From positions 6,900,893 to 6,964,892 of the forward strand of contig NC_014623.1 in assembly GCF_000165485.1 (NCBI RefSeq): 64,000 bases of DNA, written 5' to 3'. The stretch is from Stigmatella aurantiaca DW4/3-1 (GTDB lineage Bacteria; Myxococcota; Myxococcia; Myxococcales; Myxococcaceae). Positions 27,029 through 36,683 of the stretch are shown here, piece after piece. The notes beneath the pieces are model-generated. The model saw only the letters and a program-made list of their open reading frames with translations, ran no database searches and was not told where the DNA came from. Each line of letters opens with the position of its first letter. Position 1 is the stretch's first letter. A program made the position numbers and the translations under genes.

Positions 27029-27594
27029 GCGAGGGCCTGCTGGACATCCAGGAGAATGAAGAGCTGCGAGTTGCGCCGCCCGATGCCCACCACGCAATCG
27101 CGCTCGTTGCCCATCCCCGGCAGAGGGGGTTCCAGCATGGAAGGTTTCAACCGCACCACATCCCTCACGGAATCCACCCATATCCCCGCTGGGCCTTCGT
27201 CGGTCCGGGCCACCAGGATGCGCGCTGCCCGGGGAGGAGGCACCGCGTCCGGACCCGCCACTTTCGGAGGCTTGTCCGTCAACTTCAACCGAAGCTTGAT
27301 GTCATACACGGGGATGACGTCTCCGCGCAGGTTCATCACCCCCAGCAGGGAGGGCTCGGCACGGGGAATCTCCGTCAAGGGCGGCACCTTGCCAATCTCC
27401 TGCACGGCGCGGATGGGAACGGCGTAGCACTGCCCCTCCAGGGAGAAGGCAAGGTACTCCTCGGGAATCTCCTCCGGAACGGGTGGCAGGACCTCGTCGC
27501 TGCCAGCGGCGAATTCCAGCAACCCTCCGACGTCCTCGTCCGGGCGGTAGAAGAAGTCATCGAGCAATTCAGCGAAACGGGACACGCGACACAC
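27025..27594 (-). CDS. cheW: CheW coupling protein (first copy)
   Basis: 189 residues from GTG 27594 (a second GTG at 27585 is possible), 28 bases after cheA. An acidic N-terminal extension of ~45 residues (FYRPDEDVGG...PPVPEEIPEEY) precedes the CheW domain (YLAFSLEGQCYAVPIRAVQE, LLGVMNLRGDVIPVYDIKLRL, DCVVGIG). The extension is not usual for CheW and may mediate an extra contact. Confidence 0.92.
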   Translation of the reverse strand: MCRVSRFAELLDDFFYRPDEDVGGLLEFAAGSDEVLPPVPEEIPEEYLAFSLEGQCYAVPIRAVQEIGKVPPLTEIPRAEPSLLGVMNLRGDVIPVYDIKLRLKLTDKPPKVAGPDAVPPPRAARILVARTDEGPAGIWVDSVRDVVRLKPSMLEPPLPGMGNERDCVVGIGRRNSQLFILLDVQQALA

Positions 27595-27621
27595 AGAATA
27601 GCAGCCCCGGCGGCCCGGACG

Positions 27622-29829
27622 TCACGCCCAGCGTCGCTCTGGATTCATTCCCTCCTCCAGCAGGGCGGCCACATCCAGCACCAGGACCGTCCGGCGGTTG
27701 CCCAGATCGGTGGCCCCCGAAATGCCCCGGATGGACTGGAGCCGCCCTCCCAGAGGCTTGGTGACGATGTCCTGCTGGCCGAACAGCTCGTCCACGGCGA
27801 TGCCCAGCCGCTCCTGGGCCAGGCCCACCACCACCACGAAGTACCGGCTGACGGGGCGCTCGGGCAGCGCGAACATCCGCGCCAGCCGGGTAAAGGGCAG
27901 CGTCTGGCCGCGCAGGTCCAGCACCTCCCGGCGCTCCACGGTCCGGATGTCCTGGGGCTGGACGGAGAGGATCTCGAGCACGCTGTTGATGGGGACGGCA
28001 TAGGTGCGGCCGCTCACCCCCACCACCAGCGCCCGGATGATGGCGAGCGTCAGCGGCAGGGTGAGCTGGAAGGAGGAGCCCCGCCCCCGCTCGCTCCAGA
28101 CGTCGATGAGGCCCGAGAGGTTGCTCAGGTTGTTCTTCACCACATCCAGCCCCACGCCCCGGCCGGACAGCTCCGAGACGCTCCGGGCGGTGGAGAAGCC
28201 CGGGAGGAAGATCAGGTTGAGCATCTCCCGCCGGCTCATCTCCGCCGCCTGCGCTTCGGTGATGAGGCCCCGCTGCAGGGCCACCTCCCGGACGCGAAAC
28301 TCGTCGATGCCGCCTCCGTCATCGCTCACCTCGATGATGACGTGGTTGCCCTTCTGCTCCGCCCGCAGCGACACCGAGGCCCGCCGGGGCTTGCCCACGG
28401 CCACCCGTGCCTCGGGCTTCTCCACGCCGTGATCGATGGCGTTGTGGATGATGTGCATCAGCGGATCGCTCAGCTCCTCGACGATGAGCTTGTCCAGCTC
28501 CACCTCGCCGCCGCTGATGATGAAGTCCAGCTCCTTGCCTGCCTCGCGGGCGATCCGGCGCACCAGCCGCGCCAGCTTGTCGAAGACCTGGCCCACGGGC
28601 ACCATGCGCGCCTCGAGCAAGCCGTTCTGAAGCGAGTCCAGCTTGCGCTCGAGCTGCCGCGCCTCCCGCGCCAGCTCCTGGCCCCACACCTTGGAGAGCG
28701 GCTGCGTGCCGTCATGCCGCGCCCCCTCGGCGATGCGCTGGAGGTTGGCCTTGATGAGCAGCAGTTCGCCCACCGTGTTCATCAACCCGTCCAACCGGCG
28801 GATGTCCACCCGCACCGTCTGCGTGAGCGAGCGCAAGGACATGTCCGCGTCCACGCGAGGGGCGCGGGGGGCCGCCCCAGCACTGGGCTCGCTCACCTCG
28901 GGGAGCACCGGAACAGGCGTGGCGGGGACGGCCGGCGCCGCGGACACCACGGCCTGGGAGGCCCGGGACGCCTTGCCCTTCCGGGAGCCCGAGCGCCGCG
29001 GCGTGGGCGCGGGGGACGCCGGGGCGGACTCGGGCGCGCCGAGCGCGGTGGGAGGAGGAGGTGCCGCAGCCGGGGCGGTCGCGTTCACCACGAGCCGGAA
29101 GAGCTGGGCGGGGGTTCCCTCCAGGGCCTTGGCCAGCTCCTGCTCGGACACCTTCGCGCCAAAGATGAGATCAAACGCGATGCCGCTCGCGCTGCTGGGC
29201 TGCGCGGAGGGCAGCGTGCTGATGGTTTCGCCCAGGGGCTTGAGGCGCAGGTTGAGCTCGGAGAGCCCCTTGTCGAAGTCGGACAGGTCAAAGTCCGCGC
29301 GCACCCGCCACAGCGTCACCCCCCGCCGGACGTTCTCGCGAAGGCGGTGTTCCTCATATTCGGTGAAGACGGCGCGGATCTGGGGATCCAGCTCCAGCCG
29401 GTCGAGTGGGTCCCCGTCCACCACGGAGGCCGGGGTGCCCAGCCGGGTGAACCGCTCGGCGAGCCCATCCGAGCGGGCGGCCAGCGCGGGAGACGTGTCC
29501 CCCTTGGAGGCCTCCACGAGCAGCGCCTGGAAGACGTCCAGCGATTCGATCAACGTGTCGAGGATCGTTCCGTCCAGCAGCATCTTGCCCAGGCGCAGCC
29601 GGTCCAGCAGGTCCTCCGCGCCGTGGGCGAGCCGGGCAATGCGATCCTGGCTGAACAGGCCCGCGAGCCCCTTGAGCGAGTGCGCCGCGCGGAAGATGCC
29701 GTTGATGAGGTCGGGATCCGGCTCCTGCCCACGGTGCTCATCGAGCGTGAGCAGATCCTTGCCCAGCGTGTCGAGGATCTCCGTCGCCTCGGCGACGAAC
29801 TCCGCCAGCGCTTTTCCTCCGGGATTCAA
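27622..29829 (-). CDS. cheA: Chemotaxis histidine kinase CheA
   Basis: 735 residues. An HPt domain holds phospho-His50 (RAAHSLKG). A middle region contains a P2-like segment and a Pro/Ala-rich linker (~250-340). Then come a dimerisation helix pair (RRLDGLMNTVGELLLIKANL) and the HATPase domain (N box HNAIDHGVEKPEAR, G1 DDGGGID, F box FLPGFSTA, G2 GRGVGLDVV). A C-terminal CheW-like regulatory domain is present. It carries no fused receiver domain, in contrast to FrzE. It starts 19 bases after the proximal cheY. Confidence 0.96.
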   Translation of the reverse strand: MNPGGKALAEFVAEATEILDTLGKDLLTLDEHRGQEPDPDLINGIFRAAHSLKGLAGLFSQDRIARLAHGAEDLLDRLRLGKMLLDGTILDTLIESLDVFQALLVEASKGDTSPALAARSDGLAERFTRLGTPASVVDGDPLDRLELDPQIRAVFTEYEEHRLRENVRRGVTLWRVRADFDLSDFDKGLSELNLRLKPLGETISTLPSAQPSSASGIAFDLIFGAKVSEQELAKALEGTPAQLFRLVVNATAPAAAPPPPTALGAPESAPASPAPTPRRSGSRKGKASRASQAVVSAAPAVPATPVPVLPEVSEPSAGAAPRAPRVDADMSLRSLTQTVRVDIRRLDGLMNTVGELLLIKANLQRIAEGARHDGTQPLSKVWGQELAREARQLERKLDSLQNGLLEARMVPVGQVFDKLARLVRRIAREAGKELDFIISGGEVELDKLIVEELSDPLMHIIHNAIDHGVEKPEARVAVGKPRRASVSLRAEQKGNHVIIEVSDDGGGIDEFRVREVALQRGLITEAQAAEMSRREMLNLIFLPGFSTARSVSELSGRGVGLDVVKNNLSNLSGLIDVWSERGRGSSFQLTLPLTLAIIRALVVGVSGRTYAVPINSVLEILSVQPQDIRTVERREVLDLRGQTLPFTRLARMFALPERPVSRYFVVVVGLAQERLGIAVDELFGQQDIVTKPLGGRLQSIRGISGATDLGNRRTVLVLDVAALLEEGMNPERRWA

Positions 29830-29848
29830 GACGGCGGCGATTCCTGAC

Positions 29849-30223
29849 TCATGCCAGCTTCAGATAGTGCCGCAGGAGCCGCTCCAGGCTCGCCGGCTGA
29901 AAGGGCTTCACCAGATACTCCACCGCCCCCAGCTTCATGCCCCGCTCCCGGTCCTGGTCACGCCCCTCGGTGGTGATGATGAAGAGCGGCGTGTCGCAGT
30001 GCTGGGGGGTCTTCTTGACGAAGTGGATCAACTCCAGCCCGTTGATGTCGGGCATGTTGATGTCGGTGATGATGAGATCAAAACGATGCCGGGGCAGCAA
30101 CCGGAGCGCCTCGAACCCACTGGCCGTGGTGATGGCTTCCACTCCAGAAATGGACTCCACGGCCGCCGCGATGAACTCGCGCGATGCCTTGGAATCCTCA
30201 ACGATCAGGACCTTGAATCCCAT
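29849..30223 (-). CDS. cheY: CheY-like response regulator (proximal)
   Basis: Receiver domain only, 124 residues. It has the acidic pair in LIVEDSKASREF, phospho-Asp in LIITDINMPDING, IITTEG and YLVKPF. First gene of the chemosensory run; a promoter should lie in the ~70 bases upstream, but I see no clear match. It differs clearly from the distal CheY, so the two may have different targets or one may act as a phosphate sink. Confidence 0.92.
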   Translation of the reverse strand: MGFKVLIVEDSKASREFIAAAVESISGVEAITTASGFEALRLLPRHRFDLIITDINMPDINGLELIHFVKKTPQHCDTPLFIITTEGRDQDRERGMKLGAVEYLVKPFQPASLERLLRHYLKLA

Positions 30224-30293
30224 AGCGCGCGCCTCGGTCTGGGAATGCTAGCAGAAGCCCGCCCGGCCGGTGAGTGCTCAGCGGGTGACTCAC

Positions 30294-30782
30294 TCAGGAT
30301 TTGCGGTTGGACAACAGCTTCGCCAGCGCCTTGTCCGCCAGGATCGAAACGTTCTTCCCTTTGAAGCCTGGCAGGAAGTGCTCCCGGAGGGCCGTGGCCT
30401 GGGCGGCCTCGTCCACGGGGCCTCCGCCGGGAATCTCCAGGGCCACCGACTCCACCTTGGCCTTGGTCAGCACCCGGGCCGCGCCGGCCAGGGACTGCGC
30501 CAGGGACTCCGTCCCGAGGCCCCTGCGGCGCCCGAGCCCCACCGCGAAGATGCGCGGGAAGGGAAGCCGCCCATCCGAGGGCAGCAGCAGCCAGTCGTCC
30601 TTGGCCCCCACGAAGAAGCCCTGCTGCAACACCCGCGAGAGGGCGCCACACAGCCGCCAGTCCACGTAGCCAGCGGTGCCGGTCAACGGCCGGTCATCCT
30701 CGGCCACGAAGAGGCAGAGGGCGTCCACCCCCGCGAGCGCATCCAGGCCATCGAGGCCGATGTCATGGGCCGAGACGCTCAC
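30294..30782 (-). CDS. Stand-alone M17 leucyl-aminopeptidase N-domain-like protein
   Basis: 162 residues from a GTG that overlaps the nusB stop (GTGA). The sequence resembles the non-catalytic N-terminal domain of M17 aminopeptidases (PepA): ALCLFVAEDD, then FPRIFAVGLGRRR, LAQSLAGAARVLTKAKVESV. The metal-binding C-terminal catalytic domain is absent. In E. coli the PepA N-domain takes part in DNA binding, so a regulatory or binding role is possible. It is the last gene of the glyA-rib-nusB run. Confidence 0.7.
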   Translation of the reverse strand: MSVSAHDIGLDGLDALAGVDALCLFVAEDDRPLTGTAGYVDWRLCGALSRVLQQGFFVGAKDDWLLLPSDGRLPFPRIFAVGLGRRRGLGTESLAQSLAGAARVLTKAKVESVALEIPGGGPVDEAAQATALREHFLPGFKGKNVSILADKALAKLLSNRKS

Positions 30783-31204
30783 GGCTTTCCAAGGGCCAGG
30801 GCGACCCGGTCGAGCAGTCCGTTGACGAAGGCGCTGGACTCTTCGGTGCCGAAGTTCTTGCCCAGCTCCACGGCCTCGTTGATGGAGACCTTCTTGGGAA
30901 TGTCCGGGCGGTACTTCAGCTCGAAGACGCCCAGGCGCAGCACGTTGCGGTCGATCCGGGACATGCGGTCGAGCCGCCAGTTGTGGCTGTGCTTCTCGAT
31001 GAGCTGGTCCACCTCCGCCCGGCGGGTCTGCACGCCCTCGACGAGTTCCTGGGCGAACCGGACGGCCTCGGGGTCGGGCTTGCCCTCCTCGGAGGAGGCA
31101 GCCCAGGCGGACGCGAGCGCCTCGTGCACGGAGGTACTCGGCGTCATCTCCAACTGGTAGAGCGCCTGGAGCGCACGCTCACGCCCCGTTCTGCGAGCAC
31201 CCAT
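30779..31204 (-). CDS. nusB: Transcription antitermination factor NusB
   Basis: 141 residues from ATG 31204 (MGARRTGRERALQALYQLEM). Conserved NusB segments include WRLDRMSRIDRNVLRLGVFEL, IPKKVSINEAVELGKNFGTE and SSAFVNGLLDRVA. With NusE it binds boxA RNA for rRNA antitermination. It follows ribH by two bases, the conserved ribH-nusB pairing. A longer upstream frame is a shadow of ribH. Confidence 0.95.
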   Translation of the reverse strand: MGARRTGRERALQALYQLEMTPSTSVHEALASAWAASSEEGKPDPEAVRFAQELVEGVQTRRAEVDQLIEKHSHNWRLDRMSRIDRNVLRLGVFELKYRPDIPKKVSINEAVELGKNFGTEESSAFVNGLLDRVALALGKP

Positions 31205-31206
31205 GC

Positions 31207-31704
31207 TTAGCCCCGCTTCCCTTCCGGCATCTTCGCGTACAGGTTGACCATCTCCAGGCACGCCATGGCCGCATCGGCCCCTTTGTTGCCCGCCTTCACG
31301 CCCGCCCGGTCGATCGCCTGCTCCACCGTATCGCACGTCAGCACGCCGAAGGTGACGGAGACGGGCTTGGCGAGGGCGGCGGCGCTGAAAGCCACCGAAC
31401 CAATGCCCTTGGAGCACTCCCCCGCCACGTAATCGAAGTGGGGCGTGCCCCCTCGGATGACGGCCCCCAGGGTGATGACGCCCACGTAGCCCTGGGACTC
31501 GGTGACCCGGCGCGTCAGGCCCGGCAGCTCATAGGTGCCCGGGCAGCGGTAGACGTCAATGTCCGCGTCCGCCACCCCGTGGCGGACCAACGTGTCCACG
31601 GCCCCCTTGACCAGCTCCTCGGTAATGAACGCATTGAAGCGGGCCACGCAGATGGCAAAACGCCCCTTGGGCGGCAGGAAATCACCTTCGATGTAACGAG
31701 GCAT
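31207..31704 (-). CDS. ribH: 6,7-dimethyl-8-ribityllumazine synthase
   Basis: 165 residues. It condenses 3,4-dihydroxy-2-butanone 4-phosphate with the ribityl-pyrimidine, the penultimate riboflavin step. Conserved blocks: ICVARFNAFITEELVKGAVD, RCPGTYELP, LGAVIRGGTPHFDYVAGE (catalytic His region), VTFGVLTCDTVEQAIDRAG and NKGADAAMACLEM. Length is normal. It lies 36 bases after ribBA. Confidence 0.96.
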   Translation of the reverse strand: MPRYIEGDFLPPKGRFAICVARFNAFITEELVKGAVDTLVRHGVADADIDVYRCPGTYELPGLTRRVTESQGYVGVITLGAVIRGGTPHFDYVAGECSKGIGSVAFSAAALAKPVSVTFGVLTCDTVEQAIDRAGVKAGNKGADAAMACLEMVNLYAKMPEGKRG

Positions 31705-31739
31705 GTGCGCTTCCTACACCAGCGGCCCGCTCCGCGTCT

Positions 31740-32930
31740 TCACGACTTGTCACGCCGGCGGCGCGGGGTGCGCGCGGCCATCCGGCGGGGCGCCTCCCCG
31801 TCCGTCAGGGGGATCTGCTCCACCACTTCCAGCGAGTAGCTCTCCAGACCCACGATCTTCTTGGGGTTGTTGGTCAGAAGCTTCAGCCGGGCCAGGCCCA
31901 GGTCCTTGAGGATCTGCGCCCCCACCCCGAACTCCCGCAGGCGTGTCTGGTCCGGCTTGCCCTGGACCACCTCCTCGTTGGAGGTGTGCGTACATTGGAG
32001 CCGGGCCTTCGCGGGGACCTCCTTCTGGATGTAGATGATGACCCCCTTGCCCTCCTCCTGGATGCGCTGGAAGGCCTGGTCGAGCTGGCTGCCGCAGTCA
32101 CACTGGCTGCTGCCCAGCTGATCGCCCACCAGGCAGCCCCGGTGGACGCGGGTCAGCACCGGCTCCTTGCCACGCACATCGCCCTTGACCAGCGCCACAT
32201 GAACGGACGCGTCCACCTCGCTGCCGTAGGTATAGGCCTGGAAGGACCCTCCTCCCCGGCGCTCGAAGGGGGCCGTGCTGATGCGCTTGATGAGCCGTTC
32301 GCGCTCCAGCCGGTAGCGGATGATGTCCGCCACCGAGAGCAGCACCATCTTGTGTTTCCGGGCGAACTTCACCAGGTCCGGCCTTCGGGCCATGGTGCCA
32401 TCGGGGTTCATGATTTCGCAGATGACGCCGGCCGGGGAGAGCCCAGCCATCCGCGCCAGATCCACGCTGCCCTCGGTCTGCCCGGTGCGCACCAGCACCC
32501 CGCCCTCCCGGGCGCGCAGGGGGAAGATGTGGCCGGGCCGGACCAGGTCTCCCGGCTTGGCGTTGGGGGCCACCGCCGCCTGGATGGTCCGGGCCCGGTC
32601 CGCGGCGGAGATGCCCGTCGTCACGCCCCGGGCCGCCTCGATGGAGACGGTGAAGGCCGTCTGAAAAGGCGAGCTGTTGTCCTGCACCATCAGCGGCAGG
32701 TTCAACCGGCGCAGCCGCTCCTCGGTGAGCGACAGGCAGATGAGCCCACGCCCATGGAGGGCCATGAAGTTGACGGCCTCCGGGGTCACCTTCTCGGCGG
32801 CCATCACGAGGTCTCCCTCGTTCTCGCGATCCTCGTCATCGGTGAGGATGACCATGCGGCCCTTGCGGATCTCCGCCAGCGCCCGCTCCACCAACTGGAT
32901 GACCGCCGACCCCTGCGTCCCGCGCTCCAT
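31740..32930 (-). CDS. ribBA: RibBA: DHBP synthase with atypical GTP cyclohydrolase II domain
   Basis: 396 residues from ATG 32930. The N-terminal ~200 residues are a normal 3,4-dihydroxy-2-butanone 4-phosphate synthase ([40 protein letters not shown]). The C-terminal half resembles GTP cyclohydrolase II and keeps the zinc ligands ([14 protein letters not shown]) and LLTNNPKK. The segment after IYIQKE lacks the usual QEGRGIGL and DTVEAN blocks and is ~15-20 residues short. GTP cyclohydrolase II activity is therefore doubtful. It lies in the operon ribD-ribE-ribBA-ribH. Confidence 0.9.
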   Translation of the reverse strand: MERGTQGSAVIQLVERALAEIRKGRMVILTDDEDRENEGDLVMAAEKVTPEAVNFMALHGRGLICLSLTEERLRRLNLPLMVQDNSSPFQTAFTVSIEAARGVTTGISAADRARTIQAAVAPNAKPGDLVRPGHIFPLRAREGGVLVRTGQTEGSVDLARMAGLSPAGVICEIMNPDGTMARRPDLVKFARKHKMVLLSVADIIRYRLERERLIKRISTAPFERRGGGSFQAYTYGSEVDASVHVALVKGDVRGKEPVLTRVHRGCLVGDQLGSSQCDCGSQLDQAFQRIQEEGKGVIIYIQKEVPAKARLQCTHTSNEEVVQGKPDQTRLREFGVGAQILKDLGLARLKLLTNNPKKIVGLESYSLEVVEQIPLTDGEAPRRMAARTPRRRRDKS

Positions 32931-32941
32931 GCTGCCGTCCC

Positions 32942-33592
32942 TCACCCTTTCACCCCGAAGCCGGCCGCCCTGAGGGCCTCCTCGGTCAGCCCGCTCACCG
33001 GGCCCTGGCGCAGCGAGAACAGCCGCGCCACGTACTTGCCAATCATGTCCGCTTCCAGGTTCACCCGGGCGCCCACGGCCTTGGCGCGCAAGGTGGTGCG
33101 CTCCTGCGTCTCCGGAATGAGCTGCACGGTGAACCGGTCGGAGAGCACCGCGTTGACGGTGAGGCTGATGCCATCCACCGCCACCGAGCCCTTGTCGATG
33201 AAGTAGGGCGCCAGCTCCTGCGGCAGCCGGAACGCCATCACCCACGAGCCGCCCTCGGGCCGCGTCTCCAGGACTTCACTCACCGCGTCCACGTGGCCCG
33301 CCACCAGGTGGCCGCCCAACCGGTCTCCCAGCGCCATGGCCCGCTCCAGGTTCACCCGGGTGCCGGGGCGCAGCTCGCCCATCGTGGTCCTGCGCAGCGT
33401 CTCCGGGGCGGCCTGGACCTTGAACGTGTCCCCACCGCGCTCCACCACGGTGAGGCAGGCGCCATCCACCGCGATGGATTCGCCCAGGGCAAAGCTGCCC
33501 GCGCCCAGCGACGTCCGGAGCCACAGGTCCGTCATCCCACCTGTGACGACACGCTCGACGACACCCACATCCTGAATGAGGCCGGTGAACAT
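32942..33592 (-). CDS. ribE: Riboflavin synthase alpha chain
   Basis: 216 residues: two similar lumazine-binding halves. The N-terminus [13 protein letters not shown] and the repeated [12 protein letters not shown] / [11 protein letters not shown] motifs mark the duplication. It dismutates two lumazines into riboflavin plus the pyrimidine. It starts 24 bases after ribD and ends 11 bases before ribBA. No FMN riboswitch was recognised upstream. Confidence 0.96.
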   Translation of the reverse strand: MFTGLIQDVGVVERVVTGGMTDLWLRTSLGAGSFALGESIAVDGACLTVVERGGDTFKVQAAPETLRRTTMGELRPGTRVNLERAMALGDRLGGHLVAGHVDAVSEVLETRPEGGSWVMAFRLPQELAPYFIDKGSVAVDGISLTVNAVLSDRFTVQLIPETQERTTLRAKAVGARVNLEADMIGKYVARLFSLRQGPVSGLTEEALRAAGFGVKG

Positions 33593-33615
33593 CGGCGGGG
33601 CTTATAACGGATTCT

Positions 33616-34779
33616 TCACAGGCGCGCCTGGAGGAGCAAGTCCTCGCCCAGCTGCTGGAAAGTGAGGTCCTTCAAGGAGAAAGCGTTGGCCATGAGCTTC
33701 ACCCCCAGGTCTCCCGACCAGGAGAGCCCCTGGCTGCCAATCAGCTTGGGCGCCAGGAAGAGGGCCAAGGAGTCCGCGAGCCGTTCGCGCAAGAAGGACC
33801 CGTAGATTTCGGCGCCCCCCTCGACGAGCACATGGTTGAAGCCCTCCTGCGCCACCCGGCCCAGCAGGGCCTTCAGGGCCACCTGCCCCTGCCGGGACGG
33901 CATCTGCCACACTTCCACACCCAACCGGGTGAAGCGGCGCGCCTTCGCGCCCTGGGGATCCTCCAAGGTGGCCAGAATCACCCGGGCGGGGGAGCGCTGG
34001 GTGAAGACCGTGTGCGTGGACTTCAGGCGCAGGTGCGAATCCACCACCACGCGCACCGGGTCCTTGCCCCCACCGCCGGGAAGCCGGGTGGTGAGCTGTG
34101 GATTGTCCCGCCGCACCGTGTTGGCCCCTACCAGGATGACGTCCACCTTGTCGCGCAGTTGGTGGACCCAGTGCCGGGCAGCCTCGCCCGTGACCCAGCG
34201 CGAGTCTCCCGTGGCCGTGGCCAGCTTGCCATCCAGCGTCACCGCCGCCTTGAGGGTGACGTACGGCAAGCCGGTGGTCATGACCTTGAAGAAGGGCTGG
34301 TTGAGCTGGTCCGCGTCCTTCTGGAGGACGCCGGTGAGCACCTCGACGCCCGCTTTCTTCAACCGGGCGACGCCCTTGCCATTCACCTTGGGGTTGGGGT
34401 CCGAGGAGCCGCAGATGACCCGGCGCACCCCAGCGTCGATGATGGCCTGGCTGCACGGCCCTGTCCGGCCGTAATGGTCACAGGGCTCCAGCGTCGTGTA
34501 GAGGTCCGCGCCCCGGGCCCGGGGGCCCGCGGCTTCCAGCGCCACCACCTCCGCATGCGCCGTGCCGGCTTTCTTGTGGTAGCCGCGCGCGATGATGCGG
34601 CCGCCCTTGACCAGCACCGCCCCCACGGCGGGATTGGGACTGGTGCGCCCCAGCCCCTTGGCGGCCTCTTCCAGCGCGATGCGCATGAAGAACTCGGCCA
34701 CCGCACGGTCGAAGTCCGCTGCCCGCTTGGCGCGCGGCGTGCTGGCCGCCCTCAGATGCGCCCGCGTCAGCAACCTCAT
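33616..34779 (-). CDS. ribD: Bifunctional riboflavin deaminase/reductase RibD
   Basis: 387 residues. The N-terminal deaminase domain has the zinc motif HAEVVAL and a [11 protein letters not shown] cluster; the C-terminal reductase domain has [18 protein letters not shown] and [14 protein letters not shown]. It performs the second and third steps of the pyrimidine branch. An N-terminal extension of ~30 residues precedes the family start ([20 protein letters not shown]), so a later start is possible. Its ATG overlaps the nrdR stop (ATGA). Confidence 0.95.
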   Translation of the reverse strand: MRLLTRAHLRAASTPRAKRAADFDRAVAEFFMRIALEEAAKGLGRTSPNPAVGAVLVKGGRIIARGYHKKAGTAHAEVVALEAAGPRARGADLYTTLEPCDHYGRTGPCSQAIIDAGVRRVICGSSDPNPKVNGKGVARLKKAGVEVLTGVLQKDADQLNQPFFKVMTTGLPYVTLKAAVTLDGKLATATGDSRWVTGEAARHWVHQLRDKVDVILVGANTVRRDNPQLTTRLPGGGGKDPVRVVVDSHLRLKSTHTVFTQRSPARVILATLEDPQGAKARRFTRLGVEVWQMPSRQGQVALKALLGRVAQEGFNHVLVEGGAEIYGSFLRERLADSLALFLAPKLIGSQGLSWSGDLGVKLMANAFSLKDLTFQQLGEDLLLQARL

Positions 34780-35279
34780 GACGGCTGACCATCCTCCCCC
34801 GTCTGTGGCTTGGCCCCCCCTGCCTTCGACTGGCCGGCGAGTTCCTTGAGCTCCTTCATGAACTCATCGACGTCGCGGAAGCTCCGGTACACCGAGGCGA
34901 ACCGCACGTAGGCCACCACATCCAGCGCCTGCAGCCGCCGCATCACCTCTTCCCCGATGACACGGGAGGGCACTTCCTTCTCGCCCGTGCCCTGGAGAAG
35001 CCGCTCGATGGCGCCCACCGTCTCTTCGATCTGATCGGCGGAGACGGGCCGCTTCTCGCAGGCCTTCTTCAGGCCGGTGAGGATCTTCTCCCGGTCAAAA
35101 GCCTCCCGGCGGCCGTCCTTCTTCACGATGAGGGGGTAGAGTTCCTCCACCCGCTCGTAGGTGGTGAAGCGCCGCTTGCACTGCAAGCACTCGCGGCGCC
35201 GGCGGATGACGGTCCCCTCGTGCGACTCGCGCGAGTCGATGACCTTGTTCTCGGCGTCCTGGCAAAAGGGGCAACGCAC
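34776..35279 (-). CDS. nrdR: Transcriptional repressor NrdR
   Basis: 167 residues. Zinc ribbon C3-x2-C6 and C31-x2-C34 (MRCPFC, CLQC), followed by an ATP-cone ([17 protein letters not shown]-like segment, then [15 protein letters not shown]). It senses ATP/dATP and represses ribonucleotide reductase genes. It sits between glyA (10 bases upstream) and ribD (overlapping), a common arrangement in Proteobacteria. No NrdR box pair was seen in the window. Confidence 0.96.
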   Translation of the reverse strand: MRCPFCQDAENKVIDSRESHEGTVIRRRRECLQCKRRFTTYERVEELYPLIVKKDGRREAFDREKILTGLKKACEKRPVSADQIEETVGAIERLLQGTGEKEVPSRVIGEEVMRRLQALDVVAYVRFASVYRSFRDVDEFMKELKELAGQSKAGGAKPQTGEDGQPS

Positions 35280-35289
35280 GAAGGAGAGG

Positions 35290-36546
35290 TTACCTCAAGC
35301 GCGAGGCGTAGAGCGGAAAGGACTTCGTCAGCTCCTTCACCTGTCCATGGATGCGGGAGAGCCGAGCCTCGTCCGAGGCATGGTCCAGCGCCTCGCCGAT
35401 GAGCTGACCGATGATGGCCATCTCCGGCTCCTTCATTCCCCGCGTGGTGACGGCCGGCGTGCCCACCCGGATGCCCGAGGTCGTCACCGGCTTCTCGGGA
35501 TCGAACGGAATCATGTTCTTGTTCACGGTGAAGCCCGCCTTGCCCATCACCGCCTCGGCGTCCTTGCCGGTGATCTTCTTGGCGCGCAGGTCCACCAGCA
35601 TCAGGTGGTTGTCCGTCCCGCCGGAGCACAGGCGCAGCCCTGCCCGCAGGAGCGCCTCCGCCAGCGCCTGGGCATTGGAGACGATCTGCCGCTGGTACAC
35701 CTTGAATTCAGGGGTGAGGGCCTCCTTGAACGCCACGGCCTTGGCGGCGATGACGTGCATCAGCGGCCCGCCCTGGATGCCGGGGAAGATCTGGCTGTTG
35801 AGCGGCTTGGCGAACTGCTCACGGCACAGGACGAGCCCGCCCCGAGGCCCCCGGAGCGTCTTGTGCGTGGTGGAGGTGACGAACTCCGCCAGGGGCACGG
35901 GCGACGGGTGAACCCCCGCGGCCACCAGGCCGGCGATGTGCGCCATGTCCACCATCATCGCCGCGCCCACGCTGTCGGCGATCTCGCGGAACTTGCCGAA
36001 ATCGAGCGTGCGCGGGTAGGCGCTCGCGCCCACGACGATGACCTTGGGCTTGTGCTCCTTGGCCAAGCTCGCCACCTGGGCGAAGTCGATGGTCTCCGTG
36101 TCCCGGGTGAGCCCATAGTGGACCACCTTGTAGAGCTTGCCGGAGAAGTTGAAGGCCGCGCCGTGGGTGAGGTGGCCGCCCGAGTTGAGGTCCAGGGACA
36201 AGAGGGTGTCCCCCGGCTTCATCAGGGCCATGTAGGCGGCCATGTTGGCCTGGCTGCCGGAGTGGGCCTGGACGTTGGCGGCCTCGGCCCCGAACAGATC
36301 CCGGGCGCGCTGGATCGCCAGCGACTCCGCCACGTCGACCACCTCGCACCCGCCGTAGTAGCGCTTGCCGGGGTAGCCCTCGGCGTACTTGTTCGTCAGC
36401 GTGGAACCCACTGCCTCGAGCACGGCGGGGCTGACGAAGTTCTCCGAGGCAATCAGCTCGATGCCTTCCTCCTGGCGCTGCGTCTCCTGGCGGATGACCT
36501 GGGCGATCTCGGGATCGACCTCGGCCAGCGTGCGGGTATTTTCCAT
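35290..36546 (-). CDS. glyA: Serine hydroxymethyltransferase
   Basis: 418 residues from ATG 36546. PLP enzyme interconverting serine and glycine with transfer of the one-carbon unit to tetrahydrofolate. Conserved blocks: [30 protein letters not shown], the PLP lysine in [15 protein letters not shown], and [15 protein letters not shown]. It opens the glyA-nrdR-rib-nusB transcription unit and lies ~137 bases after rpiB. Confidence 0.97.
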   Translation of the reverse strand: MENTRTLAEVDPEIAQVIRQETQRQEEGIELIASENFVSPAVLEAVGSTLTNKYAEGYPGKRYYGGCEVVDVAESLAIQRARDLFGAEAANVQAHSGSQANMAAYMALMKPGDTLLSLDLNSGGHLTHGAAFNFSGKLYKVVHYGLTRDTETIDFAQVASLAKEHKPKVIVVGASAYPRTLDFGKFREIADSVGAAMMVDMAHIAGLVAAGVHPSPVPLAEFVTSTTHKTLRGPRGGLVLCREQFAKPLNSQIFPGIQGGPLMHVIAAKAVAFKEALTPEFKVYQRQIVSNAQALAEALLRAGLRLCSGGTDNHLMLVDLRAKKITGKDAEAVMGKAGFTVNKNMIPFDPEKPVTTSGIRVGTPAVTTRGMKEPEMAIIGQLIGEALDHASDEARLSRIHGQVKELTKSFPLYASRLR

Positions 36547-36683
36547 GGTTCCCTCGGAAGTAGACAGGTGCGGCGAAGGCTCACGAGGAGACTTCCGCCT
36601 CCAGACTGGAACGCCGGCCTGTCCTGGGACAAGCACGGCGAGACGGCAAGGCACAGAAACCTACTTTGCGCTCCAAGCGAGCG

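Noticed and set aside
32942-35279. FMN riboswitch in the riboflavin operon
   Set aside because: The genes are tightly packed or overlapping from nrdR to ribH, and no RFN-element sequence was recognised in the gaps.
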